Origin: Isoetes taiwanensis
Taxonomy: Eukaryota; Streptophyta; Lycopodiopsida; Isoetales; Isoetaceae
Assembly: GCA_021234155.1 (NCBI GenBank)
Contig: JAJEKV010000002.1
Coordinates: forward strand, 40,413,841-40,477,840
Direction of reading: 5' to 3'
DNA length: 64,000 bases
Below, piece by piece: positions 49,701-61,265 of the stretch. The notes beneath the pieces were generated by a model. That model saw only the letters and a program-made list of their open reading frames with translations, made no database searches and had not been told where the DNA came from. The position numbers were made by a program, and so were the translations under genes. Numbering within the stretch: the stretch's first letter is position 1; the number at the start of each line of letters is the position of its first letter.

Positions 49701-50176
49701 TTTTGCAGCGAGCACAACTAGGAGTTGAAGCATTTGCAGATGCACTGCTTGTTGTTCCCAAGACTTTAGCAGAGAATGCTGGTCTTGACACACAAGATGC
49801 ATTAATCACTCTTCGGGTAAGTTGTACGTTTTCAGTAATTAACTGCTTAGATATGCCATCATTTCAAGCAAGAATGATACTTATTCAGTATATAACAGTC
49901 GGAGCATGATAATGGTAACGTTGTGGGGTTAAATATCAACACTGGGGATCCCATGGATCCTCAACTTGAAGGGGTGTTTGACAATTACTCAGTCAAACGG
50001 CAGATTATTAATTCTGCGTAAGTTTTCTTTTCCTTGAATGGGGGTGGTTGTCCGAGTTATAAATAAATCACTCATGTCTTGCATATTTTGTTTGTGTGTG
50101 CAGGCCAGTAATAGCTTCACAATTACTACTTGTAGATGAAGTTATCCGAGGGGGCCGCAATATGAGGAAGGGCTAG
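46738..50176 (+). CDS. CCT6: T-complex protein 1 subunit zeta (cytosolic chaperonin)
   Basis: Fifteen exons: 46738-46871, 47224-47287, 47364-47499, 47809-47960, 48033-48080, 48249-48341, 48405-48511, 48683-48797, 48873-48959, 49088-49292, 49400-49494, 49570-49638, 49709-49816, 49899-50017, 50104-50176. They sum to 1,605 nt, 534 aa plus stop, the usual CCT6 length, with all junctions GT-AG and in phase. Motifs: [10 protein letters not shown] and [13 protein letters not shown] (nucleotide pocket), [11 protein letters not shown] with the catalytic Asp, INQKGIDP in the apical domain, GGGAFE, and the C-terminal [20 protein letters not shown] then [12 protein letters not shown]. One of eight subunits of the TRiC/CCT ring that folds actin and tubulin in the cytosol using ATP. 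Introns are short (about 70-350 bp). No defect seen. Confidence 0.97.
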
Positions 50177-50845
50177 TTGGGTACTTTTCTTGTGAATAAT
50201 ACAAATTTTGCCCACTATCATAAGTTCAAAGCGGAAGAGTTTGAAAGCTTGAAAGAGTGCATGATACTTTATTTTCTCAATGTAATTTCTTAATGAAGAA
50301 TTCAAAGAGTTAGTCCTTACACTAGCAAAAATGGAGAGAACAGTGTTTTATGGGTCTATATGAAAATAGCTTGGGGATTGTATGAAATTATTCAACGCTT
50401 TTAGTTTTCAAACCGGTTCAAATTATCAAATTGCTAGACTCTGCATGAGAGGCTCTCCATTTTTGGCGCACATTTTGAAGAATCAAATTATCGATGTGCT
50501 TAAGATCGTCAAACTGTATCACTTGAGATTTCTGTTTGTGAAGATCTAACAGCATATACACAGCATTAGGGATTGTGGCCTTTGTCGCATCATCAATACA
50601 AAGGAGAAGCAGCTTCAATGCGAAGGCAGAGAAGGAAACCTTCAACCGTTTTGTATGTGGCCTTTGTCATATCAAGTCAAAGGCCATTGCAAGCTCGGCC
50701 ATTGCAATCGAATGAAAGTGAATAGTATATAATGTATTTATCTACCCCATGCAACGATAGCCTATGCAATGATGCAGGGGCCTTGCATGGATGACAGACG
50801 AGGCATGATTCATAGGTTTTGAAGCTCGGAAAGCATGGCTAGCCT
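50177..50845. other. 3' flank of CCT6
   Basis: Probable 3' UTR and spacer between CCT6 and the second MITE copy. No other gene recognised. Confidence 0.4.
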
Positions 50846-50847
50846 TA

Positions 50848-51033
50848 GGGTGCTTTTGTATGGCAGAAAACCTCCAGGTTTCCTGAAGGTCTGGTCTGCT
50901 ATTCCAATGTTCCCATGAGCTAAGAACCTGAGTGGCTGAGGTTAAGAACCGCATTTGGAAAGTAATCTCGACGATTACTTTTGGACCTGGGTCTGACCTC
51001 ATCCCAGGTTCGTCCGTCCATGGGAAAGCGCCC
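50848..51033 (-). mobile_element. Tourist-like MITE, copy 2
   Basis: 186 bp with the same ends (GGGTGCTTTTGTATGG and CCATGGGAAAGCGCCC) and the same TTA duplication (50845-50847, 51034-51036) as the copy at 45.4 kb, but in opposite orientation: the internal AAAACCTCCAGGTTTCCTGA is inverted. Same family. Confidence 0.8.
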
Positions 51034-51299
51034 TTAGACCTGCCCCGCGCATGAACAAGGTTTCCTACAAACCCGTGCAACTTGATATCAGGGGGAAATA
51101 CTTTAGAACAAGTCTAGAACAGGACAAAAGTCACCAACAACTGCCTTGCAAGAAGACAAAAGAATAACAACTTGAGTGTGGAGAAATAGATATGCCTTCA
51201 TTTGTACGAGGTTTCAACCTGGCTCCGCTCAGTTCAGCTGTTCATGGGAACCCCTTCGCTAAAGACCCGATCGAGAGGAAACCTTTAGGTTTTGAGCTC

Positions 51300-52300
51300 A
51301 GGGGAGACCCCCCTTAATCCAGATTTGTTTGTGAAACTGATGCGCCACTCCCCTTAATCCAGATTTGTTTGTGAAACTGATGCGCCACCCTTCTTGTTCT
51401 TTTTGGACTCGTGCATGAATTTGTGGTTGATTCAAGTGGCGCTCTGTTTTTGAAGTCATTATTTCTATGCTTCTTAGTTTGGACCCATTCAAGGTTGGAT
51501 AAATTCAAATTGCATCAATTGCTTTCTTAGGTTGGGGACACTTAAGAGGTGTGAACACGTTAAATTGTCAAAAAATGGTCCAATTGATTCAATCAAGGTG
51601 TCATTGGATACCTAATCAGATATGCCATATGTCAAAAAATTGCCCTTAAAAAAAATCTAGGGTGAAAAAGTTATGTGGCTCCGAAGTCAGGGGGTATAAG
51701 TGCCCGCATCGTCACACATGTTGCCTATTATGCCATGTCTGGAGCCTACTTTCGCGCCCCCCAAAGCCCTCCGGTCGCTAACTAGGTCGCTAGGTTTCGT
51801 GCAATTACGATCCAGCCTTCACTGCTAGATAGACCTTATCTCGCCATATGCGTAACCCTATCCCCTCACACAAGGTTCCGCTTCACGTCCCCTCATGGCC
51901 TGGCATCGCGGTGGTAGCTTGATCGACGGCCTCACGCAAATATCGCGGTCGCGTTGCCCGAAATGGCTATCATGGCCCAACGGTCCACTGAACGCTAATA
52001 TAGGGAACATCATTTGCTACCATTTATGGCCCCTTTGCTTGCTTTTGCCAAAAAATCCTCTCCTCTAAGACGATCAATCTACCCCCAAACAACACTTCTC
52101 CGTAGAATTTGGGAGGCTCGTGGATTCCAGTGCTTCGCACAAATGGACGGCGGCCCCATCATGCCATTTCGGGCTATAAAAGGTGAGGCTTTTTTCTTCA
52201 ATTGGCATCCCTTCTAAAGTTTGCAGCTCGTTTCAGCCTGCTTCAGTTCGTCTGCATTCCTGCATCAGTTCAACTCCGAGCTCAAGGTTAATGTATTCTA
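51300..52300. repeat. 46-bp direct duplication and unassigned spacer
   Basis: CTTAATCCAGATTTGTTTGT and its flank are present twice in tandem (about 51308-51400, period 46). The rest to 52300 is GC-richer but shows no convincing gene. Confidence 0.6.
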
Positions 52301-52379
52301 TTCTAAGTGCCTATGGTTGTAGTATATAGTTTATCTAATTCATGTCCTCTTGGTCTGCTGCATAATGGAAGGGCAATGG

Positions 52380-52660
52380 AGGCGTCGCCAAGGCATAACA
52401 GGAGGCGGGTAGCTTCCCAGCATGCCCTCTCCTTCGAAGAAGAGAAAGTGCCGTTATTTGGATGCCTCCCAACAGATAGAGGAGCTTGGCTCCTTTACGT
52501 TAAAGAACTGCCTTGTTAATCAGGAGGAAATCTCCACTGCGGCTGCCTCCAATCTCAATGTTGTGGTCACACCTGAGGTCTCTGGTCAGATCCAGCATGC
52601 AAAAGGTGAGCATGACATGGTTCACTGCAGCGTGATGGTGGCTGAGGTCGGGTAAAATTC
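52380..52660 (+). other. Short reading frame, unrecognised
   Basis: A frame from ATG 52422 starts MPSPSKKRKCRYLDASQQIE, 77 codons, with a basic nuclear-signal-like start. It lies on the strand opposite to the pogo-like remnant downstream. No family recognised; may be transposon-derived. Confidence 0.2.
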
Positions 52661-53024
52661 GAAAGGCCTGTGGTGAACACATGCTGATTCTGCTTGGCCA
52701 AATGGACGATCCTTAGAAATAAGCCATGTTTTTATATGCCCTTTTATATGCCCATTTTCATATCTATTTGCCTATGATTATGCGTGTTTCTTTTTTGTTG
52801 TTGTGCCATTTCGCGAGAGTAGTTTGCCAAAGGCATTTTCTGGATTCAACAATGTAATTGCCTGAGAGGCACTATGAATGAAAGATGTTATTGCATCACA
52901 AAATTTGATCACACAACAAGTTTTATGGCTTTTTGCTATCATGGCTTTTTTGGCCATTAACAATATTTTCTATTCTTCTACTGTCTCGTCCGAGTTATAA
53001 CCATCCTGCATGAATTGATCAGAT

Positions 53025-54650
53025 TTAATAACAAATCATAGGGGTCTGTCCATTCAAAACCACAGGCAACAGATAGCATACCTTATCTGCAACATTCGTA
53101 TTTAAAGAGATGGTGTTGCCTCTTGGACCTGCATAGGGTAGGGGTGTTACCAAATGTTCTATTGAATAAGATGTATAATGAAAGGTGCATACCTGTGCCA
53201 TGTCTGCTCTCCAAACCCTGAAAAAACCCTCATCCATGCCCCATGATGTAGCAAGGGCCTGGGCATCTACACCTATTTCAGCCATCTCCCTAATGTGCCT
53301 GGCCTTGTCAATTGCAGGCACATCTTCATTTCCTGGCCCTGTGTTGGCTGCAACATAATTAATCCAATCTTGTGTGTCCATCCCCAGAGTGCAAGAGGGT
53401 TGAATTGTCTTTGACTGTGGCAAGATCCCATCTCTTCAAGGGGCTTTTAATGTTGCTTACCTTGTTAGGTGTAGGTCTGACCAATGGAATACACTCCTCT
53501 ATGCTGATTGACTGGGGGTTGACCTCGTCTCCTTCACATAAACTACACTCCACATCTTGTGTATGGATTTGGTTGAGTGCCAAGCTGCCATTACATACAC
53601 GCATACAGTCTTGTTGGTTGCTCGGTACATAGGCCTTATAATTATCCTCATCCACAGTAGGTGCACTGCAATGAGTAGGACTCTTGCCCTGTTTTCATTT
53701 CATCCTGAGCCTAGCAGCCAGCCTCCTTTGCTTTGCAGCCTCGTTCAATGGTTTCTGACAACCAAATACAGCCTGAACTCTTGATTGGCTAGATAGATAC
53801 ATGAATTCCCTCAGCCTCTTAGTGTTGGCCTCATACAAGGCCTCTGTCTACTCTCCCTTTCTGCTCTGTTTGCAACAGCCCTTTGGCTGGCCTCCTCTTT
53901 CTCTGCCCTCCTCTTTGCTGCCTCAATCTTCTTGAGGGCTATCTGTTCCCTCTTAAGCCTTTCAGTCTCTTCCCTCCTTGTCTTCTCTGCTGCAAGTGCT
54001 TGGCAGAACCCATCATTGCTGATATGAACTCTACCATGCAGATTAGGAGCAATGCCCCTCCTTCTCGAGGCTGTTCCTTGTGTACTTTATTCTGCTTGAC
54101 CCTGTGAAGTTTGGCCACAATGACTTCCCATGCCATGCTGTAGGAGGACCTGTTGCATGGTCCCATGTGTAGCCCCAGCATGTTCACGTGATGCCTGGAC
54201 GTGCTTCTTCCATTGTAGATCCACTTCTTGCATGTTGTAACCCTCTACAACATGGGCTTCCATATTCAAGCCCTGCACACAGGCTTCGAATTGCTCCAAT
54301 GATTCATGCATGACATTGGGTACAACATTCTCATGTTCTTCTCCAACCTCATTTGATGGTTGTCTAATGGATGGTGCTGGCACATACACGTCTTCTCTTG
54401 CAAACCTTGACCCTTCCCTTCCCTGAACCACATTTGTTGGGTTAAACGGCCATATTCCAGTTGCCATGAAACCCGCCTTTATGTTGGAGACTGTTAGACC
54501 AGCTGCAATGGACTGGGAAATCAGCTCAGCTATGTCTTCCCTCTTTGATTCAGTCCTACACTTCTTCGCCATATAGTCTGCCCTAAGTCTTTTGAACACG
54601 CCATAGCTACAGTCCATTTGCCATAGCCAAAGATCTGTTTTGAACATACT
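53025..54650 (-). mobile_element. pogo/CENP-B-like (DDE) transposase remnant
   Basis: Minus strand, from 54640 downward: QMDCSYGVFKRLRADYMAKK, then IAELISQSIAAGLTVSNIKA and GFMATGIWPFNPTNV, the block that closes the DDE domain in pogo/Tigger transposases ('PLD..FGPFK ... NI..GF..TGI.PFN'). A long Glu/Arg-rich coiled tail follows (EKTRREETERLKREQIALKK near 53960), then acidic sequence to about 53360. Several stops; the catalytic DDE residues are not in the visible part. Confidence 0.5.
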
Positions 54651-54716
54651 CCGTCCGCCATAGCCAGGGCTTGGGATTAAACAGGGTCCATCTACCATAG
54701 CGAGATCTCTGGTTTG

Positions 54717-54745
54717 AAGCAAGCAAGCAAGCAAGCAAGCAAGGA
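54717..54745 (+). repeat. (AAGC)n microsatellite
   Basis: About seven copies of AAGC, just upstream (in minus-strand sense) of the pogo-like remnant. Confidence 0.9.
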
Positions 54746-54962
54746 TTTGGCAAAGAAGGAAGTTTAGAAAGCATGGCTCTATTTTGAAGCAAGCAGGGAT
54801 TTGACAAAGGAGTCGGGATTTGTTTAGAAAGTAGGGATCATTTCACTGGATATTTCACTACATATTTCATTGTACATTACAAAGACACAACAAATTACAC
54901 GATTTCATCTGGATTCAATCTCTGTTTACATATTTAAAACTAGAATTAAAAAAAAAAAAATC

Positions 54963-55330
54963 GATGTCACGTTCCTCCTGCCTCTCCCTTTGTTTCTTTT
55001 CCTTCTCTTCCCTTCTTAGCTGTTTCTCCAAATCCTTCTGTCGTTTGAACTCATCCTTAACATTCTGTTCAATAATCAAAACAGTCGGAGGTTTCTTGGA
55101 CCTCCCTTTCTTCTTCCCTTTCCCAATCGATGCATAGCAACTGCCTAGCTATCCTCTTCGGCATCCTCATTTTGTAAAAACAAGGCCTAAAACATACCTG
55201 TACTCGTGTTGCTTCCGACTGCAGAGGAGTGATCAAGAGACGCCATCATCAAAACCACATGACATCAGCGGAAACATCCTCTTATTAGCAATTGGCAGTA
55301 GAAATTGGAAACAATTTCCCTTATAGGTAT
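54963..55330 (+). repeat. Older copy of the 55.86-56.4 kb module, with a ~202-bp deletion
   Basis: 54966 onward matches 55862 onward (offset 896). After CCCAATCGAT the match jumps to GCATAGCAACTGCC at 56230 (offset 1,098), so about 202 bp are missing here. The flanks of the gap have no GT-AG pair, so it is a deletion and not a spliced intron. Confidence 0.8.
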
Positions 55331-55556
55331 TTCCATTGTAGCCGACCATCTTAGTTGACTTTGCAAAAATAAATCATCAGGACAGTCCGCTCATCATCCG
55401 CTATAGAATTTCTTCAAGCTGAGTTGAACAGTTTAAAATGGTCTAGACGGTCATTCATACCATTGTTATAAGGTAAGGTAACTGGGACAAGATTCCCAGT
55501 TTAGCTGCGATCGACAGAGCCGGGAGCAACTAACTGGGAGTCTTGGACCAGTTAGC

Positions 55557-56053
55557 TTACCCTAATAATACCATAATTGAGTCGTCGTCGTTTGCATTTC
55601 TCCGTTTGCTTCTTGGCTCGAGCTTCTGGCTATGGTGTCTGTAGCTCTCCAGCCTTGCAGGATCTGAAACGCAATCGCCACTGAAACCCCATCGACGGAT
55701 CTGGAACCGCCATAGCCGGATCTGTCCGGTCGCCACTGAGACCCCATCGCCGGATCTGGAACCGCCATAGCCAGATCTATCCGATTGCTTTAGGGCACTT
55801 TTGTGCAAAAATCCACCAGCTCTATAGGTCATCGAGAATCTGTGCTCATGATTGTTATTCTGTGACGTTCTTCCTGCCTCTCCCTTTGTTTCTTTTCCTT
55901 CTCTTCCTTTCTTAGCTGTTTCTCCCAATCCTTCTGCCTTTTCAACTCATCATTGACATTCTGTTCAACAATCAAAACAGTCGGAGGTTTCTTGGACCTC
56001 CCTTTCTTCTTTCCTTTGCCAATCGATTCATGGGAGGCATCAGCCATAAGCAT
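55557..56053 (-). other. Minus-strand reading frames conserved in both copies
   Basis: Two overlapping frames, 55829-56053 (charged coiled-coil: LKRQKDWEKQLRKEEKEKKQ) and 55557-55928, are the same in the second copy (61821-62045 with one replacement, 61549-61920 unchanged). Upstream on the same strand near 56303-56345 is MASPDHSSAAGSNTNTG, with a GTATG donor-like site right after it, also kept in the third copy. This looks like a small gene or a transposon gene, but I recognise no family. Confidence 0.3.
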
Positions 56054-56610
56054 AAGATTATGCTACACATTTTCCACACCTAATTCTAACTGCTTAGATG
56101 GATTTTCAAGGAAGGTACTATTGTCGAAGAGAGCATGATCATCACTCTGAATTGGCTGCTGCATGGACCTCACAAGGCAGCATCATTGCTCACTGAAGGC
56201 CTGCCCTCGTCATCGACTATATGCCCAGAGCATAGCAACTGCCTAGCTATCATCTTCAGCATCCTAAATTTTGAAAAAACAAGGTCTAAAACATACCTGT
56301 ATTTGTGTTGCTTCCGGCTGCAGAGGAGTGATCAGGAGACGCCATCACCAAAACCACATCATATCAGCGCAAACATCCTCTTATCAGCAATTGGCAGCAG
56401 AAATTAGAAACAAGCTGCCTTCCGACACGACATAGCAGATCAGGGATAAAATCAGATGCCCACGCGACATGCCTTCACAGTGAGCTAAAAAATGAACCAC
56501 TATATTTAACCAATATCATATTATCTAAAAACCATGATATATATGGCTTTCTATGCATGAATCTATTTGATATAATAGAATAGAATAGAATTTTTAGCGT
56601 GTCCACGGAG

Positions 56611-56722
56611 AATAGAATAGAATAGAATAGAATAGAATAGAATAGAATAGAATAGAATAGAATAGAATAGAATAGAATAGAATAGAATAGAATAGAATAG
56701 AATAGAATAGAATAGAATAGAA
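56611..56722 (+). repeat. (AATAG)n pentanucleotide satellite
   Basis: About 22 perfect copies. The minus-strand frames reading FYSIL repeatedly are artefacts of it. A few more units lie at 56573-56590. Confidence 0.97.
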
Positions 56723-56875
56723 GAAAACCACATGCCATAGTGGTTTATCGATATATATAATGTTTTGTTATATTGTTTTTTATGTTGATTGTAGTGGTTT
56801 ATTAAAATAGTCGGTTTTTTATATAGTTTCATGCGACTATAGTGGTTCATCACAACTAGTAATGGTTTGTTAAAA

Positions 56876-58300
56876 CCATAGCTACCCGGAACGGGAACTG
56901 GAACGGGAACTTGGACCCAAATTTGGGAACGGAAACGGGAACGGATGGGAACGGGAACGTCCAACTTTCGAATTTTTTAAAAGTGAAAATGGTTTTGGAG
57001 TTCCCTTTGCATATAGATTATCATAGAACACTTAGAACAGAAAAATGTGAAATACATAGTGATGGGTTAAAGTAATAGGTAAAACCATTCTTTAACCATA
57101 GAACACTTAGAACAGAAAAATGTGAAATACATAGTGATGGGTTAAAAGTAATAGGTAAAACCATTCTTTAACGTTCATCAAGAGTTTGGTTCTCTTTCTC
57201 TTTCCTAATCTCAGATATGTTTACACATCATAATGGCCAACTTGTGTATATTGATGCTCATAATGTTGTGAGATTTGTGACTAAAATGAGAACATGCTAG
57301 ACAATCACTATAAATAGTTGTTATTGCAAAAGAGCATATAGTTCTATTATGAGCTTTCAAAGGCCATTCAGAAGCTTTCCAAGTTCTCTCGATATTTAGG
57401 ATATATTTCTAAGCATAAATCGTCCTATTTTTTTTCCCTTTATTGTAAGATCATTCTGCTGATTCTTTCATGCCATACTTTGGCATCATTTAGAATTCTT
57501 GATCTTGTGAGCATCCAAACATTCAGATAAAAGGGACAGGAAAAGACATGATTGCGTTGTATTGTTCCCTTAATCTGGTTATCATGTATTTGATCTACAT
57601 ATGATCACGGTATTTCTCTGAGTAGGATAAAAGCAAACAAATGACATGACCAGAAAGGTTTACATATCACTTACTTACAAATCTATTCTTACAAGTTTGC
57701 ATCAAAAAGCTTACAAGTTTTATGCTTTCCTCTCAAAGATTTCGATGGCACAGAGGGCAGGCTCTAGTAGTCTCCATTGCTCCAGCCAGATAACAGAGCC
57801 AGCTCCTGCAGCAGAGGTCGTAGCAGAGGTCAAAGCCGAGCTACTGCAGCAGAGGTGTTTCGTTCGAGAGTGAGAGATAAAAGAATGAGGAGTACTCTCT
57901 GGATTGCTAAAATGAATTTACCTTCCGAGTTCAGAGTTTGATAGCTGGGCAACAGGCTCCTCTAGTCCAAAAGATATAGTACGCTCCTTCAACACTTTAG
58001 TAGCAGTAGTCCCAATCCGACATCAGGCCACAGATCCGACACCAAGCCGTCAAAAGCCACGAACAAGGGGAAAAAATAGCTCTTTTTTTAGTATTTCGAC
58101 ACTTTTTTTGTTGTTTCTTTGTAAATTTAATGCTAAAAAAAATTTGCTACCGGGAAATCAAGTTCCCATTTATGGGAACTTCGTCCGAAACTTAGTTCCC
58201 GGTAGCACATGTAGTGGGAACTTGGCTAGGAGTTCCCGGAACTCTGGACCCCTCGAGTTAGAACAGAACCAAGTTGAACTTGGTTTCTCGGTAGCTATGG
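56876..58300 (+). mobile_element. hAT-like non-autonomous transposon
   Basis: 1,425 bp from CCATAGCTACC to its exact inverse GGTAGCTATGG, flanked by TTAAAA on both sides (56870-56875, 58301-58306). If the terminal CC is counted as target, the duplication is the 8-bp TTAAAACC, as in hAT elements. Both ends are crowded with GGGAAC / GTTCCC motifs (subterminal repeats). A 76-77-bp unit is duplicated at about 57022-57175. No transposase is seen. Confidence 0.65.
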
Positions 58301-58309
58301 TTAAAACCG

Positions 58310-59980
58310 CCTGCGTGAATTGTGACATGGTTTGAAGGCTACTTTTTGAAATCACTAGATAAAGAATGCATAACTTGCAAGATGAGTGGCAACACTAAAT
58401 GTACAAGTAGATAGCTCGTGGTAGGTGGTTAACATAAATTATATTCGTTAGTTTCTACCAAAAGAAGAAGATGGAATTTCACTTATGCACTAATGAAGGG
58501 AGAAATACCCCACACGGTTTTGAAAACTATTCATGGTGCTAGTGTTGACCTTCAACCTGGCTTAAGAGTCAAACGGAAGAAGCCAACTTGAAACTACGCT
58601 CAAGTTGGAGGTAGAATCTCTAGATCACTTAAGGTGACAAGTCTATAGAAGAAAAAACCACTGGAAAGCTCAAAAGAGCAGTTGTTCATACCTTTCCCAT
58701 TTCTGGAAAATGGTAGCAATACTCAAGTCAAAGTGCTTTGCAAAGGTTGTCAAAGTGCACAAGTGCCAATAGTTGCAAGGAGCAATGGCAACCTGTCAAA
58801 AGTGGATTTGCAATGAAGGATATTGTACTACAGAATTGTTTATAATGGCAAAATGCTAGAAATCATATCAGAGATAATTTTTTGAGACTTGATAGGCAAT
58901 TTTCATTGATGTAAGGATAAGCAGGCCATAATAATACTATGTTGAGGATTATCAATACCTCATGCACAACAAAGGTCATTCAAAAATTCATATATAGTAT
59001 TATAAGAACATAAGTTTCAGCCAGATTTTTGCAAATCGAATCGAGGAATGTACATGAGCTTTGAGAATTCTTTAACACATGTTCAGCGTGTATCAATGTT
59101 GAATTTGAGCATGTCTGGGCCTTAAAAAACTTATGTAGATATTTCCCATGTATATATTTTTCATATTGATGGTTCCAGAATATTAGATCTTAAATTTAGG
59201 CTTGTTGGGTAGATAATGCACGGGAATCCAAGAATAGATAGGTTACATAGCTCATGGCATCAATTGTGGCATGATTCGAGCCGATATTCAGAGTTTTAGG
59301 GTCCATAGCAGTTTTTTCAAGTAGAGGCCCGAGTACTCGTATGTATTTTTCGCGTATACTCCCATCGTATATGTGTATAATTTTTTTTTTTGCAATGGTC
59401 ATGATGGTTAATGGTTCTTAAGGGCCAAAAATAACTCCTTTAATGATTTAAACTCTCAGAGCCGATTCACGTGCACGATGGCATCCCTTACCATCATGTA
59501 AAAAGGCAAGCCCTTTTACACGCACCATCATCTGCCATCGCCAAAAAGCACAGGGCAAAACAGGGCCCCTCTCCAGTGATAATTGCATGTCAACCCAGCC
59601 TTAGGACTATGGTGGATATGCCCAAGACTATAATTCTTGACTAGGGCAATTTTGTGAGGCACCTTGGGACCATGGTAGAACCACTTGGGCATATAAAATC
59701 GGGCATGAGGTAATGCAAACTTGTAATATGAAGCAATGGTCATGGGGCCTCTTCAAAGCCATAGTAATAATACAAGGGTAGTATGGTGATGGTGTAAAAA
59801 TATAAACCCATATCAAGGGACAATGGTGAAAAAAAAGGAACATGGGTGTTTGAGCAAAAAGCAAAAGTGTGGCACAATATGAAAAGTCATCGGGCATGAA
59901 CTTAAAATAGTTAGAAGGGACACGTAGGAAAAAATAAGCAAATGTGCAAGGTGTATCTTGAGTTGAAAAGTCATCGGGCA
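58310..59980. other. No gene recognised
   Basis: AT-rich spacer between the hAT-like element and the LINE fragment. Nothing supportable seen. Confidence 0.35.
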
Positions 59981-59984
59981 AGCA

Positions 59985-61265
59985 TTTCCTTGATTCCTAA
60001 GGTTAAGCAGCCTTCTACCATTAATGATTGGAGGCCTATCTCCTTGTTGTCCTCTGTGTACAAGATTATTGCGAAAGCCCTGGCACCCTGGCAGAGAAGT
60101 TGAAGCCGGTGTTGACTTCTTCCATAGTAAGGTGCAGTCTGGGTTTTTGGGAGGAACATTTTGACTAATGGTGCCGCAGCTTATGAGGGCGCCAGGAGAA
60201 CAGGTCACGGCATTGCCTATCTTAAGCTTGACTTTGCCAAAGCTTACGATAGTGTCTGTTGGGAGTTCTTGTCTGCCATGATGTTAGTGTTGGGCTGTGG
60301 TCCACGCTTTACAGAGACAATCCATGAAGTCGCATAGGTCAAAGACGGGCTACGGTGGTGCGCCAGGTGAACCCTCCGCGCCTTTTTCTCCTTAGGCGAG
60401 AGGGGTGCGCCGGGGGTGCCCTTTTGGCCGCTTTTGTTTACGATTGTGGGCGAGGCACCGTCTCGCTTGTTTTTGGTCGCAGTGAAGGAGGGGTGGTGGA
60501 TGGCTTCGGATGCGGGATGGTAGCCGCCAGATTATTAACCGGTTCGGGCCGATGACACTTTCCTCTTCTTGGTGGCGGAAGAGAGGAATCATGAATGTGA
60601 AGGGTTTGCTGGATACTTTCTCCTTGGCCTCGGGCATTCTTCTGAATTGGGGTAAATGCTCCGCATTATGGGCCCAGCTGACTCCGCCTCCCCCTTGTTT
60701 GGCTCTATTCCCTTGGAAGGTGCTTCCAGGTAATGTGTGTACTAAGCTGTTGGGTATTCCCTTTGGAGGGGATGTTTCTATGGGGAGGGTGTGGGATGAG
60801 ATTTTGCAGGGGTTACAGAAACACCTCAATTGGTGGAAGGGTAGCAAGTTGTCCATGGCAGGTAGGATCACTATTGCCAAGTCAGTACTTTGTAGCACTC
60901 ATGTGTATACAGCATCTGCGATGTTAGCTCATGAGGGTAAGATACAGGCTTTGGATAAGATTGTTCGAAATTTTGTGTGGGGCGGGGATGATGAAGGGGC
61001 GGTTGTTAAAGTGGCTTGGTGGAAGTGTTTCCGCCCTCGGGAGGATGGGGGCTTGGCCATTCTGGATTTGGCGCTGCATAGTAAGGTGTTGGTCTCCAAG
61101 TTTGTTTGGAGCACTGTGCAGGATGGAGCATCTTCTCGTGATGCGGCACTGTTGTTACAGTCTCTTCGCCATTGTGTGGCGTTTGGGAAGCCGTCTGTGC
61201 ATGTGGAGTTGCCCTGGGCACTGTTGTATGGTCTCCGGCCTTCCCCACATGCATCCCCTTTTCTC
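59985..61265 (+). mobile_element. LINE reverse transcriptase, truncated at the duplication junction
   Basis: Plus-strand order: LIPKVKQPSTINDWRPISLL then SSVYKIIAKALA (59990 onward), GHGIAYLKLDFAKAYDSVCW (about 60200), a broken GCPFW block, ADDTFLFL (about 60548) with the palm DD present, then ASGILLNWGKCSALW, LLGIPFGGDVSMGRVW, KLSMAGRITIAKSVL, FVWGGDDEGAVVKVAWWKCF and REDGGLAILDLALHSKVLVS. The frame ends abruptly at 61265, where the second repeat copy starts. Stops in the 5' half show it is dead. Confidence 0.88.

Larger units (their letters stand above)
55274..61265 (+). repeat. 5,992-bp unit, first copy of a direct duplication
   Basis: The block starting ACATCCTCTTATTAGC at 55274 recurs at 61266, offset 5,992 bp, and stays matched to the end of the window (57.99 kb matches 63.98 kb, offset 5,993). 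The second copy begins immediately where a LINE frame is cut off, so the simplest reading is a tandem duplication of 55274-61265. Confidence 0.75.

Noticed and set aside
55132-55133. 202-bp gap between module copies as a spliced intron (retrocopy)
   Set aside because: The extra sequence in the longer copy lacks GT-AG ends on either strand.
56475-56964. Minus-strand frames with repeated FYSIL (also at 62465-62951)
   Set aside because: Translation of the (AATAG)n satellite, which has no stops in that strand; not protein-like.
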